The notes below the pieces were generated by a model. That model was not told the DNA's origin, ran no database searches, and saw only the letters and a program-made list of their open reading frames with translations. Positions 8,825 through 17,714 of a DNA stretch of 64,000 nucleotides are shown piece by piece. The stretch is from Acidithiobacillus sp. YTS05 (lineage in GTDB: Bacteria; Pseudomonadota; Gammaproteobacteria; Acidithiobacillales; Acidithiobacillaceae): positions 2,139,501 through 2,203,500 of the forward strand of contig NZ_CP094359.1 of NCBI RefSeq assembly GCF_024396695.1, given 5' to 3'. The stretch's first letter is position 1. Each line of letters starts with the position of its first letter. The translations under genes and the position numbers were made by a program.

Positions 8825-9966
8825 TTCATATCTCCTTCATATTCAGTCGCTGCAGAAGCTCCATTCGCGGCAGCAGATCCCTCTGAAACATTTCTTGCGA
8901 TGATCGCCACCGGCCCGCCCCCAAGGGGACCTTGGTGCTCGGCACGGGTGGAAACGTAGACCGCAGATTCCCCAAGCACCGCCGAAAGCAAACTGGAAAT
9001 CACAGATCGAGAATGACGCATATCCGAGATGTCACCGTCTGTCCACATCGTGTGCCGGCGCCCACGCACATGACCCCGCGGATCAGCGTCGGACTTCGCA
9101 AATGCACCATAAATACGCCTCGACTCCTCTTGGGGCAACTGGCCATCTACCGGTCGAAGTCCCATTTTATGGAGCACCCGGTGGATCGCAGCGACATCCA
9201 GAATATCCTGCATTACGTCGTGCACGATCTGGAATTCGCCAGCCCATCCTCGGGCATTCGCAAAGACACAAATCTCTGAGCGCAGAAGTCCTGGCTTGGC
9301 CGAGACGCTGGCACGGGTGGAATATAGACTCCAATCGCGATTGATCATATCGTCGTGCAATCTGGCAGCGGAAACTTCTCCCAAGGCCAATGCCACACCA
9401 AGCGCCGAAGCACCCCGAGACCAGGCCATGTCGCAACGCCACTCACGCGCATGTGCCCGCCCTGGGTCGGCAGGTACTGGGGGGATGGCGGCCTTGACCT
9501 GCACTAGATGTACATCGCCACTGTCGACCGCAAGATGTCTTTGTAACGTTCCAACAACCCGCGCGGTTTCCAGAATCATCGGCAGACGCCCGCTCTCCTC
9601 TGGCGCAAAAGAACGGGTGTATCCCACCGCCAGGGCAAGGCCGCGATCCTCCGTATGGCCATCTGCATCATCGATCGCAAAGACCAGATAATGCGGACAG
9701 GTTACCCCCTCCGTACCGCCCGAGAAGGAGAGAACGATGCGATCCTCGACCTGCTCTGGAGCACAGCCCAACAAGGGGCCCAGCAAGCGACCGAAGGACA
9801 TGATGGCCAGTCCACGACTAAAATCGTTGATCGCACCGTTGCCTTCGGTCTTACCGAGGATTGCAACGATCTGTTCGGCCTGCACCACCCCGGTAGCGAT
9901 TGCCTCAGCGAGACCGCTCACGTCGCCTGGGTTTGCAGGAAAAAAACGAAAAACCCGAGTACGCAT
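8815..9966 (-). CDS. ring-opening amidohydrolase (cyanuric acid amidohydrolase/barbiturase family)
   Basis: A 383-residue member of the AtzD/TrzD/barbiturase family, a rare three-fold toblerone-like enzyme that opens cyanuric acid or barbituric acid rings. Visible signatures are ILGKTEGNGAINDFSR (first-domain Lys), LSFSGGTEGVTCPH (first Ser), VQVKAAIPP (second Lys) and the C-terminal block STRAEHQGPLGGGPVAII. Followed by atzG-atzE-atzH it forms a complete AtzD-G-E-H style string. The operon also holds purine deaminases and no atrazine genes, so the true ring substrate may be barbiturate, cyanurate or an oxidised purine derivative. Specificity cannot be read by eye. Confidence 0.83.
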   Translation of the reverse strand: MRTRVFRFFPANPGDVSGLAEAIATGVVQAEQIVAILGKTEGNGAINDFSRGLAIMSFGRLLGPLLGCAPEQVEDRIVLSFSGGTEGVTCPHYLVFAIDDADGHTEDRGLALAVGYTRSFAPEESGRLPMILETARVVGTLQRHLAVDSGDVHLVQVKAAIPPVPADPGRAHAREWRCDMAWSRGASALGVALALGEVSAARLHDDMINRDWSLYSTRASVSAKPGLLRSEICVFANARGWAGEFQIVHDVMQDILDVAAIHRVLHKMGLRPVDGQLPQEESRRIYGAFAKSDADPRGHVRGRRHTMWTDGDISDMRHSRSVISSLLSAVLGESAVYVSTRAEHQGPLGGGPVAIIARNVSEGSAAANGASAATEYEGDMKCP

Positions 9967-9975
9967 CGTTGCCCC

Positions 9976-10551
9976 TCAGAAAGGTACCCGCAGCACCTTT
10001 CCGGTGCGTCGCTCAATATCGATCTTGTAGACGTCCCCAGCGTCCATCTCATCGGCCGCCTTGGCTGATGCGAGGGCTGTGACCACCTCGTCGGAATTCA
10101 TGGTGAGCACGGTCACCGGTTTACCGTCAAAAGCCATGGGGAAATCATGCCAAGTACCCGGGTGAATCATGACCCCATGACCTGCAGGAATGCGAAATGC
10201 CATCACATCTGCCAAATCTGGGACATATCCCCCAGCAAGATGGTTTGGTTTAGCCAGCACCATGACAAACGGTGAACTGCCCAAGCCGACGAAAATCTGG
10301 CTCATATGTAGGTGGCGCTCCAGCCACGTAACAACCGGACTGCGATGAGAAATCCGAGCAGTTCGTACCACCGCCTTCCCGGTGTAGACAAAGTCAAGGT
10401 TTTGCCCCTCTTCTACACTCCCCCGGTAAAACGGAATGGCCAAGCCTGGAGAGTAGACTTCTTCTGAGATCATGACGCCATAATCCCGCAAGGATTCTTG
10501 ATCGGCATCTATCAGAGGGACATTCACGATATTCTGTTCCATACTTCCCAT
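9976..10551 (-). CDS. ureidoglycolate lyase (AllA)-like protein
   Basis: A cupin-fold protein of the ureidoglycolate lyase/hydrolase family. The central LERHLHMSQIFVGLG block and the PAGHGVMIHPGTWHDFPM segment with a metal-type His are typical. AllA splits ureidoglycolate to glyoxylate and urea at the end of allantoin breakdown. The start at 10551 is chosen because GGGAGG lies 4 nt upstream; an in-frame ATG at 10632 has no ribosome site and would add 27 unrelated residues. It lies between the nucleoside permease and the ring-opening amidohydrolase. No allantoinase or allantoicase occurs in the window, so the substrate could be another ureido acid. Confidence 0.72.
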   Translation of the reverse strand: MGSMEQNIVNVPLIDADQESLRDYGVMISEEVYSPGLAIPFYRGSVEEGQNLDFVYTGKAVVRTARISHRSPVVTWLERHLHMSQIFVGLGSSPFVMVLAKPNHLAGGYVPDLADVMAFRIPAGHGVMIHPGTWHDFPMAFDGKPVTVLTMNSDEVVTALASAKAADEMDAGDVYKIDIERRTGKVLRVPF

Positions 10552-10635
10552 GATACCTCCCGCATAAAGCGCATCTTTCCTGTTCGCAATACCCCGCCCA
10601 AGATCCCTTGCAAGGCGCAAAAACGAGGACATAAC

Positions 10636-11631
10636 TCAATCTTTCGTTGCCAGAATTTCCTGGATGACCGCTTTTGTGACGAGAACTGCGTTCTTCTCGG
10701 CCAGCTCTCCGGCGTAGAGATCGCCTTTTGCCCAAATGCTTTCCTCGGTTTCACCCGGTGGCGGAACATCAATATCAGAAATGCCACGAATGGACAAATA
10801 GTGATTCGCTAACCCAAACCGAGACAATGCCGCAATGTCGCCCAAATCCTCCATCGCAGTATTCGTATAATGTCCTGTGCCCTGGGTGTATAGCTTAACA
10901 ATTTTCTGCGCTATTTCCTGATCTTGCTTACCAATCCAGAAATCATCGCCGGTAATCGTCGCGCCGACCAAGACCCGTGGTTGTTTTTGCAAGTGAAATT
11001 TATCATCCAATGAAATCGCCGCAGAATCATTCTCAAGTTTCACTGTTTGTGCTGCCTTTTCGGCGAGGGAGAGAAGCCGTGGATTGATCCGGTATGCCAA
11101 GTTCTCCATGCCATTTTGCGCGTAATTCGCGCAGTCTGTTGGATGCTCGAAATCTTTGGCATAATCGTTGCAGCCTGGCGGTGCCCACGCCAGGGCTTTC
11201 TTGTCGGAGAGATAGTGATGCCCGAAAGCCCAGGAAATCACCCAATCATTGATATAAACACTGCCAAGAGGAGAATCTGCCTGATCGACGCCTCCAGCGA
11301 TACCACTGCGAACAAATATGGTCTTGCGCAAATCCAGCTGAGTGTCCTTGATTATGCTGGCCACAGATACCGCAGCGTTGATCTCTCCTTCGCCAGTTTC
11401 CGTAACACATACCCTATGGGTATCGCAAATCAGCGGCCGGATCAAACCGGTAATCATCATCTTCTTGACCTGATAAGACTTTTCCGTGCTCCAGGCGTGC
11501 CACTCCGGGGGAAAGGCAGTCAATACGATAACTTTCGGCGTGTACCGACTATCCACACTTGCGGATACCGGCGCCGAGAGCATCACGCTAGCGAGCGCAC
11601 AAAACCCAACAACAACTCCTTTGATTTGCAT
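10636..11631 (-). CDS. purine nucleoside permease (NUP) family exported protein
   Basis: A 331-residue protein of the NUP/purine nucleoside permease family, with a cleavable signal peptide (about residues 1-24, ending VSASVDS). A nucleoside-phosphorylase-like fold follows (KVIVLTAFPPEWHAW, TETGEGEINAAVSV, FVRSGIAGGVD, YTNTAMEDLGDIAAL). The family was named from a yeast transporter, but bacterial members look like exported nucleoside-binding or cleaving enzymes. Beside adenine and guanine deaminases and a TonB system, a periplasmic step that captures or cleaves purine nucleosides is the most likely role. Confidence 0.78.
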   Translation of the reverse strand: MQIKGVVVGFCALASVMLSAPVSASVDSRYTPKVIVLTAFPPEWHAWSTEKSYQVKKMMITGLIRPLICDTHRVCVTETGEGEINAAVSVASIIKDTQLDLRKTIFVRSGIAGGVDQADSPLGSVYINDWVISWAFGHHYLSDKKALAWAPPGCNDYAKDFEHPTDCANYAQNGMENLAYRINPRLLSLAEKAAQTVKLENDSAAISLDDKFHLQKQPRVLVGATITGDDFWIGKQDQEIAQKIVKLYTQGTGHYTNTAMEDLGDIAALSRFGLANHYLSIRGISDIDVPPPGETEESIWAKGDLYAGELAEKNAVLVTKAVIQEILATKD

Positions 11632-11648
11632 TTATTTATCCTTTCTCA

Positions 11649-12662
11649 TCAATGCTGATCCAAATAGGACATGAGATTCTGGAGCATATCCCGTTTTTTC
11701 TGTTCCTCTGCAAAAGAACCCTCAATCGCATTTACCTGAACCTGGACAGCTTGCTCAAAGGACAGCCCCAAAGCCTCCCAGGTGGCGATAATATTTTCGG
11801 TGAGATACCCTCCAAAATACGCCGGGTCATCAGAGTTTATGGTCACTTTCAGGCCGGCATCCAACAGCCGACCGACATTGTGTTGTTGCAGACTACCGAA
11901 ACCTCCCAATGAAACATTGGAAAATGGACACACGGTCAGTGGAATTTGCTCCTCGCGCAGACGCCGTAACAACTCCGGCGATTCGATAGCGCGCACTCCA
12001 TGGTCGATGCGTTCTACAAAGAGCGTATCCAATGCGTCCGTAATATATTCTGGGGGCCCCTCCTCACCCGCATGCGCCACCCGATGCAAACCCAGTGCAC
12101 GGGCAACTGCAAATGTTTCCTGAAATTTTCCCGGCGGATGATCTCGTTCGGCAGAATCCAGTCCTACACCGATGATCCCCCCGATTCTTTCCGCTTCCTC
12201 CAGTAGAGCAATTGTGCCCTCTGCCGGACGATCACGCTCAAAACAGAGAATCAGACCCGATAGCACTCCCCACTCTCGCTCTGCTTCTTTCTGTGCAGCA
12301 GAGATTCCTGCCATAACGACTGTCAGTGGTACGCCATGCTCGAGATGTGTCTGTGGATCAAAAAACATTTCCGTGTACGCAATGTTTTCATCACGACAAT
12401 GACGTAGGTAGGCAAGCGTCAACGAATAAAAGTCCTGCTCTTTTCGCAAGCATTGGGTAGCAAGATAATACAGGTTGAGAAAACTTTGCAGATCCGCAAA
12501 GCGATATGCCGCGCGAATAGCGTCCACATTCCTGTATGGTAGAGAGACACTGTTGTTCTCCGCCAAATTGAGCAACATCTCTGGCTCAAGCGTGCCTTCC
12601 AGATGAAGATGCAATTCCACTTTGGGCATTCCCGCCAATTTCTTCTTTTCTTGCGTATTCAT
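11649..12662 (-). CDS. adenine/adenosine deaminase
   Basis: A metal-dependent amidohydrolase of the adenosine/adenine deaminase family (337 residues from this start). HLHLEG gives two Zn ligands, RVAHAGEEG the catalytic Glu region, ERIDHGV another His, and INSDDPAYFGGY the Asp pair. The SDDPAYFGGY form is characteristic of members that act on free adenine, such as Pseudomonas PA0148, so adenine to hypoxanthine is favoured over adenosine to inosine. The ATG at 12662 is preferred over 12701 because it follows a GGGAG site and avoids overlap with the guanine deaminase stop at 12674. Confidence 0.85.
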   Translation of the reverse strand: MNTQEKKKLAGMPKVELHLHLEGTLEPEMLLNLAENNSVSLPYRNVDAIRAAYRFADLQSFLNLYYLATQCLRKEQDFYSLTLAYLRHCRDENIAYTEMFFDPQTHLEHGVPLTVVMAGISAAQKEAEREWGVLSGLILCFERDRPAEGTIALLEEAERIGGIIGVGLDSAERDHPPGKFQETFAVARALGLHRVAHAGEEGPPEYITDALDTLFVERIDHGVRAIESPELLRRLREEQIPLTVCPFSNVSLGGFGSLQQHNVGRLLDAGLKVTINSDDPAYFGGYLTENIIATWEALGLSFEQAVQVQVNAIEGSFAEEQKKRDMLQNLMSYLDQH

Positions 12663-12673
12663 GAAGCTCCCAA

Positions 12674-13912
12674 TCAATTTACTCTCATTCCTGCCAACCA
12701 TGTTTCCTGGGGCCGCGTTTCCAGTTCTTCGGCCTCACCCTGGCAAAGATCACGAAACCATCCGTCAAGATCGGTGGGTTTTGGCTTCCCCGGCATCAGA
12801 ACAAAATCCGCACGTTTCCCAGGCAGTAAATTACCCGCCCGCGCGGCTCTACCCATCGCCATGGCTCCTGCGAAGGTCGCGCGATACAAGCCCTCGGCGG
12901 CGGATACTTCGACACCGGCACTGCCGTGAATGGAGAAAAACCGCTGCAACACATGCAGCATACTATGACTGGGACCGGCACCAATGTCTGACCCAAGAGC
13001 CCAGGGGATGTTGTACCTACGCAGTGTTTCCAGCGGCATCCTAGCGTTTCCTAAGGCCTCGTTACTGCTCGGACAATGTGCAACCCACGCACCGCGATCG
13101 GCAAGACAGGCCCATTCGGCGTCGGTCATCTCGATACAATGCGCAAGGACACTCCTCTCTCCGAGCAATCCCGCCTGGTCATACACATCGGTGTAACTCT
13201 CCGCCGCTGGGAATAACTCCCTAACCCACCGCACTTCTGCTCGGCTCTCGGCAAGGTGCGTTTGCACCAGAAGATTCTGTGCACGTGCGATTTTGCCAGC
13301 CACCTGTAGATCTTGCATGCGCATGTTGGGGGCAAAACGTGGCGTAACGGCATAGTGCTCAGTCACGACGCTCGCCAGCAATGCAGACATTTCCTCTGGC
13401 GCGTGTTGACTATGGCTCGTCAGGTACGCTGGGGCATTTACCGCCATCAACGCATTACCGATCACCCAGTCACCACGCATTTCTTGCAAGGCGATTTCCG
13501 TCGCGGCGCGATGCACGCTGGAAAAGCTCAGGCCCATGACCGTGCCAGCAGAAAGCATGTCAGAATAGAACGTTCGTGCCCGCTTCCGCGCCAGCTCTTC
13601 ATCGGCAAACCGACCTTCCTCTGGCCAGATGTATTCTTGCAGCCACTGTAAAAGCTCGCCGCTATAGGCCCCGCGTACGGCATGCTGCACCCAGTGGCAG
13701 TGCAGATCGGTGAAACCAGGCATCAGAACACCTTCGTGCTCGACAAGATCGGCGCCCGGGAATTCGGCCAGAACCGTGGCGGCGCTGCCACAAGCCACCA
13801 CCAATCCATCGCGCACAGCACAGACTCCATCCATCCAGTAGTCCCAAGAAGAGGGACCCCGCGGGTTAAGGATTGCCGCACGGTGCAACTTCACGGAGAC
13901 TGCCATCATCAT
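12674..13912 (-). CDS. guaD: guanine deaminase
   Basis: A 412-residue amidohydrolase converting guanine to xanthine and ammonia. Zn ligands and substrate motifs are visible in order: PGFTDLHCHWVQ, VQTHLAESRAEV, VLAHCIEMTD, VAHCPSSNEALG and LGSDIGAGPSHSML. The GPSH and Q-bearing HxHxxQ pattern match guanine deaminases rather than chlorohydrolases, though a related aminohydrolase is possible. Its start overlaps the stop of the NCS1 permease gene (ATGA), which indicates translational coupling of guanine uptake and deamination. Confidence 0.82.
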   Translation of the reverse strand: MMMAVSVKLHRAAILNPRGPSSWDYWMDGVCAVRDGLVVACGSAATVLAEFPGADLVEHEGVLMPGFTDLHCHWVQHAVRGAYSGELLQWLQEYIWPEEGRFADEELARKRARTFYSDMLSAGTVMGLSFSSVHRAATEIALQEMRGDWVIGNALMAVNAPAYLTSHSQHAPEEMSALLASVVTEHYAVTPRFAPNMRMQDLQVAGKIARAQNLLVQTHLAESRAEVRWVRELFPAAESYTDVYDQAGLLGERSVLAHCIEMTDAEWACLADRGAWVAHCPSSNEALGNARMPLETLRRYNIPWALGSDIGAGPSHSMLHVLQRFFSIHGSAGVEVSAAEGLYRATFAGAMAMGRAARAGNLLPGKRADFVLMPGKPKPTDLDGWFRDLCQGEAEELETRPQETWLAGMRVN

Positions 13913-15291
13913 TGATGCTCGGCAACGGTAGCTGCCACTTTTCCAAGGCGCTCCATCTCACCGTACTTGCATAGCAGTTGGTGCACCAGTTCCAAAGTGG
14001 CCCCCAAACCGAAACCCACAAGAGGAGAAAGATCGTTGTTTGCAAAAAGATATGCGCCCCATCCTTCCCACAAAGGATTGTTCGAAAACACAATCGTCAA
14101 GAGTATCCCCAGCAACAGGATCATCACCCGCCAGCGCGTCGACGCAGCCGGATTTTGCGGTACGGCAGCGTTCTGCCGGAACAACACAACGATGCACACA
14201 ATTCCCGTCCAAGGGGCGGCGACGATGATCAAAAGATCAAGAAATGTCTGAAATGCGTCGAAGAAGGAAGGGGAAACAAATAGCACATAGAATGCCAGCA
14301 GGGTTGCCAAACCGGCATCAAGTACTGTCACCATCTTGCGGTTGAGATCACGGCCCAGCGTAACCGCCAGACTGAATGCTGAACTGTAGGAGTTGAGGAA
14401 GTTGGATGCCAATAATCCGAGGATTGCAAAGCCGCAGAACGCCAAATAGAGGACCGGTGAGTCCATCCCCTTGGCGGCCAGGGTCAGGCCACCAGAGCTG
14501 AGATTCACCCCTCCGGAAAACGACAACACAATCGCTAGAGACAAGATCAATGCCCCACCCACGGCACCTCCCAGCGCGGGCCAGAAAAAGACTGCCGTAC
14601 GGGCACTATTCCGTCCTAGATAGCGCGAATAATCGGAGGCAAACATTGTCCAGGATAGTGCCCCACCCATCAGCGCTAACGACAGTGCAGCGAAGGTTTG
14701 CAGCCAGGAGGTTTCAGGGCTTGCAAAGGAGCGGGACCATAGCAAGTCGAAGCCATGTAAGCGCCACAAGATATAAAACGCAAATACACCCATCACCAGC
14801 GACGCGAGACTCTGCACGCGAACAATAGCCGCGTAGCCGATCACCGGCACCGCAAAATTAGCGAGTACAGCAAACAAGATTGCCAACCCCAATGCCATTG
14901 GGCCGTGGGCAATTCGCAAATATTCGAGAACACTGCGCAAAACAAATATCACCAACACCAATACGACTGCCTGCCAGCCTACCTGCGAACACCAGTTGCT
15001 GACAGAAATCAGTCGATTGAACCTTTCTCCGAATAGTTTGGAAGATATCGCCATGGTCGGAATTCCCCAGCGAAACCCCGGCAAACTGATGATTCCGACC
15101 GTGACAAAGAATAAGGAAGCAAGGAAAAGCACCCACAAAAAATTGGCGCGTGGGAAAAGCGCAACGATGAGCGCACCCAATGGCAGCGTGGATGCCGTCA
15201 TCGTGGCGGCCAACCAAATCAAGCCCACCCCGCGTGGCGAAGCTGTTCTTTCTGTATCCAGCGTGGGCGAGAGAGAGTGAACGTCTGCCAT
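13909..15291 (-). CDS. NCS1-family nucleobase permease
   Basis: A 460-residue inner-membrane protein with about twelve hydrophobic segments, resembling cytosine/purine permeases (NCS1, CodB-like): early LGALIVALFPRANF, then LPGFRWGIPTMAI and SWTMFASDYSRYLG, where SDYSRY is a typical NCS1 block. It probably imports a nucleobase or related ring by cation symport. A GGAGG site sits 6 nt before the ATG. The gene starts 18 bp after the tonB stop, with no room for a separate strong promoter, so it appears to be cotranscribed with exbB-exbD-tonB. Confidence 0.82.
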   Translation of the reverse strand: MADVHSLSPTLDTERTASPRGVGLIWLAATMTASTLPLGALIVALFPRANFLWVLFLASLFFVTVGIISLPGFRWGIPTMAISSKLFGERFNRLISVSNWCSQVGWQAVVLVLVIFVLRSVLEYLRIAHGPMALGLAILFAVLANFAVPVIGYAAIVRVQSLASLVMGVFAFYILWRLHGFDLLWSRSFASPETSWLQTFAALSLALMGGALSWTMFASDYSRYLGRNSARTAVFFWPALGGAVGGALILSLAIVLSFSGGVNLSSGGLTLAAKGMDSPVLYLAFCGFAILGLLASNFLNSYSSAFSLAVTLGRDLNRKMVTVLDAGLATLLAFYVLFVSPSFFDAFQTFLDLLIIVAAPWTGIVCIVVLFRQNAAVPQNPAASTRWRVMILLLGILLTIVFSNNPLWEGWGAYLFANNDLSPLVGFGLGATLELVHQLLCKYGEMERLGKVAATVAEHQ

Positions 15292-15309
15292 GGGTAACCT
15301 CCAAATTCC

Positions 15310-16071
15310 TTACGAGCTTGAGCCTGCCCCCACTTCGATGGGGATCTCGAACACCGTGTTCTGCTTGGGCATCTTCTGCAAAAATGCGGGGAAATTCCCA
15401 CTCTTCACTGCCGCCACTGCCGCCCGGTTCACAGGCCCCAGCGGGCTCGGTTTGATGACTTTGGCCCAAAGCACCTGACCACTGGGCGAAACCTCAAATT
15501 CTACCGTTGCCGTGCCTGACAGTCCCATTGCACGCAACTCTGCCGGTACATGCAGCTGGTTTTGAATGATTGGACGCAACTCCGCGACGTATTGTCCCAT
15601 TAGATCCGCCTTTTCCGCCGCTGACATTGGTGGTGGCGCGGGCGGCGGTGGTGGCGTCACCGGCTTGGGTACCGGAACCGGCTTGGGAGGTGGCGGCGCC
15701 ACTTTCACCGGTGGAGCGGGTGGCGTCGGCACCGGTTTCGGTGGCACGACCATCTTCGGATGCGGTGTCGGTGGCGGTGGCGGTGAATGATGAATGACCG
15801 GTTTCGGAGGCATGGGCTTGGGCGGTGTTGGTTTCACTACCGGCTTCGGGACAACCTTCGGAGGCGGAGGTAGCGTCACCATCTGTACCGCAATGACATG
15901 CTTCTTGGGCGGTGGTACCACTTTTGTCTGATGCGTTTCGCCGTACCAGACGAGCGCACCGATCAGTGCCACTTCCAATATCACTCCAGCAACCAGGGCC
16001 GCCGCAAAACGTCGATTGCCCTGTTCCGGATCTGGTGGTAGGACCACAGTATTTAAGACTGCGCTAGCCAT
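15310..16071 (-). CDS. tonB: TonB energy-transducing protein
   Basis: A 253-residue TonB. It has a short cytoplasmic N-terminus, one transmembrane anchor (about residues 22-42, FAAALVAGVILEVALIGALV), a long Pro/Lys-Pro-rich periplasmic spacer (about 50-145) and a C-terminal domain with the ATVEFEVSPSGQVLWAKV strand and a conserved VKSGNFPAF-like ending. The ATG at 16071 follows a GGAGAG site; an in-frame start at 16164 would overlap exbD and add non-TonB residues. Its place between exbD and a nucleobase permease suggests a dedicated TonB for the purine/ring-amide receptor. Confidence 0.92.
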   Translation of the reverse strand: MASAVLNTVVLPPDPEQGNRRFAAALVAGVILEVALIGALVWYGETHQTKVVPPPKKHVIAVQMVTLPPPPKVVPKPVVKPTPPKPMPPKPVIHHSPPPPPTPHPKMVVPPKPVPTPPAPPVKVAPPPPKPVPVPKPVTPPPPPAPPPMSAAEKADLMGQYVAELRPIIQNQLHVPAELRAMGLSGTATVEFEVSPSGQVLWAKVIKPSPLGPVNRAAVAAVKSGNFPAFLQKMPKQNTVFEIPIEVGAGSSS

Positions 16072-16108
16072 TTGTATAACTCTCCAGCCATTGGTTTGTG
16101 GTATCGGA

Positions 16109-16507
16109 TTAAGTCGCCTTGGTGGCGATGCCGATCGCTGTGACCCCTGCCTTCTGACAGGCATCCATCACATGCACAAAGTCTTTGAACGGCACCAGCT
16201 TGTCAGCAGCGATGGTTACCTGGGTATGGGTTACATCGCCGTCAGTCGCGAGAAAACCCGTCAAGGCCTGCAAGTCCATTTTCTTACCTTTCACCTCTAC
16301 CACACCATCCTTGAGAATATTCAGAACAAAATGGGGATGCGGAAGGACCTTCGCCTCGCTTGAACTCGGAAGCTGCAATTTGAGCCCCTTATCGGTGATC
16401 ATCTGCAAGGTGATCATGATGAAAAACACCAGTAAGAAGAGCATCACATCAATCATCGGGATGATTTCTACCCGACCTTTTTTGCGTTGACGACGAACAG
16501 GTAGCAT
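16109..16507 (-). CDS. exbD: ExbD biopolymer transport protein
   Basis: A 132-residue ExbD with a basic cytoplasmic N-terminus (LPVRRQRKKGRVEIIPMID), one transmembrane helix carrying the essential proton-path Asp in MIDVMLFLLVFF, and a periplasmic domain ending with ACQKAGVTAIGIATK. It works with ExbB to use proton-motive force to drive TonB. The AAGGAGG site is 7 nt upstream. Lies 12 bp after exbB. Confidence 0.93.
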   Translation of the reverse strand: MLPVRRQRKKGRVEIIPMIDVMLFLLVFFIMITLQMITDKGLKLQLPSSSEAKVLPHPHFVLNILKDGVVEVKGKKMDLQALTGFLATDGDVTHTQVTIAADKLVPFKDFVHVMDACQKAGVTAIGIATKAT

Positions 16508-16519
16508 GGGACACCCTCC

Positions 16520-17224
16520 TTACGCGTTTACCGCAACCTGGGTAGATTTCACATTTGGAGAGCTCGCCTCTGATTCTTCGAGCACAACTGGCGCACCATC
16601 GAGGCGGTTCATCAAGACCACCTTGAGCGACTCCAATTGGAAAATGGTTTTATCAATGGAGTTATTGAAGGCGTTGAAGCTGATCAGACCAATCATGGCA
16701 ATCGCTAGACCCGAAGCCGTAGCGATCAAGGCATCCGCCACGCCTCCCGTCACTGAGGTCGCGTCGTGACCAGGAGCGGCCAGGATACTGAATGCGTGAA
16801 ACATTCCCAGAATCGTACCGAAAAGACCCAACAACGGTGCGAGGGTCACGATCGTGTCCAGTACCCATAACCGCTTGTCCAGGCTTGGCGTAGTTAGGAA
16901 GATGGCTTCATCCAGTCGGTTGGCGAAGGCCTCGCCACGAGCACTGCCATAATGGTGGACCAGATTGAAGTGGCGCAGAGCCACGCCAATCAGCGACTCC
17001 TCAGGCAACCCCTTGGCCATCGCGGAGAGTTCTTCAAGATCCGGACGCCGGAGTTTACCGCGATTGGACACCAGCCACAGAATTTTCCTACCCTTGGCCA
17101 TCGCGTTTCGCAAAAACCAGAAACGATCAATAATCACTGCCAGTTCGATAGCAAGCAGAATCATCAACAGGTACAGAACCCCGTCAGAGTAGTTTGCTAA
17201 ATGGACGATATATGCAAATGTCAT
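16520..17224 (-). CDS. exbB: ExbB/MotA/TolQ-type proton channel protein
   Basis: A 234-residue ExbB with three membrane segments: an N-terminal helix (residues about 12-32), a central one at APLLGLFGTILGMFHAFS and another at TASGLAIAMIGLISFNAF. The GLFGT and TASGLAIA blocks are the family hallmarks. It is the first gene of the long minus-strand run, directly behind a consensus sigma54 promoter, so the energising complex should be induced together with the catabolic genes. Confidence 0.93.
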   Translation of the reverse strand: MTFAYIVHLANYSDGVLYLLMILLAIELAVIIDRFWFLRNAMAKGRKILWLVSNRGKLRRPDLEELSAMAKGLPEESLIGVALRHFNLVHHYGSARGEAFANRLDEAIFLTTPSLDKRLWVLDTIVTLAPLLGLFGTILGMFHAFSILAAPGHDATSVTGGVADALIATASGLAIAMIGLISFNAFNNSIDKTIFQLESLKVVLMNRLDGAPVVLEESEASSPNVKSTQVAVNA

Positions 17225-17276
17225 AATGTTGCCCTTCCCTAGTATCAGCAGGCCTCAGTGCCTAGAGTTACCGACA

Positions 17277-17292
17277 CGCAATCAGCGTGCCA
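17277..17292 (-). promoter_or_regulatory. sigma54 promoter of the exbB-to-hpxW run
   Basis: The minus strand reads TGGCACG-CTGA-TTGC-G, a perfect match to the core sigma54 consensus TGGCACG-N4-TTGC with GG and GC 10 nt apart. The predicted start is near 17266, about 42 nt before exbB. No Fur-box-like palindrome was seen here, unlike most exbB promoters. Confidence 0.85.
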
Positions 17293-17331
17293 GAAATTTA
17301 TCTGCAAGATGGAGGAAATTCGTCTCCTGAG

Positions 17332-17348
17332 CGCACTAACATGGTGCA
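17332..17348. promoter_or_regulatory. NtrC-like enhancer box upstream of exbB
   Basis: CGCACT-N5-GGTGCA matches TGCACY-N5-RGTGCA with one mismatch, centred about 74 bp upstream of the predicted sigma54 start. Its right half also begins a perfect inverted repeat, TGGTGCA-N4-TGCACCA, at 17342-17359. That could be a second contact or a cooperative site. Confidence 0.55.
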
Positions 17349-17359
17349 TCGTTGCACCA

Positions 17360-17714
17360 AAAAATAGATCTCATTCAAATCTTGCTCTCATGCCCATGAT
17401 ACGAAATTAGCGTTGCAAGAAAAGCGCAATTTTTGTCCACCTCATTTGCATTTTACGCAACGCTGAGAATGCGGCATCGCACTGTCGGGGAGCAGTCGCT
17501 AGCGGTCTGGAAGAGGCAGGCGTCATCACCCTTCGCCTGATGACTCGTAAACAGGCTAGGCTTTGCGCGGGCGGGTGATGTCCAGCTTGAAAGTCAGGGC
17601 GCCCGCTGAGAGATCAGAACTCATAGGGAATAAGTGATGCAACCAGAATCACGCAGACCGGTATGTGCCGCAACCAAAGTGGGATGGAGACAAAATAGAC
17701 TGTGGCTTGAGCTA
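17360..17714. other. intergenic stretch, no gene recognised
   Basis: About 355 bp between the exbB control region and the end of the CorA-like gene cluster. No convincing reading frame, tRNA or strong terminator was seen. It presumably holds the transcription end of the CorA cluster. Confidence 0.4.

Noticed and set aside
15566..15797. Gly-rich plus-strand frames that look like a repeat protein
   Set aside because: They are the complement of the Pro/Lys-Pro spacer of tonB.
17225..17359. Fur box controlling exbB-exbD-tonB
   Set aside because: No GATAAT-type hexamer array was found; the only strong signals are the sigma54 promoter and the TGCA-type palindromes.
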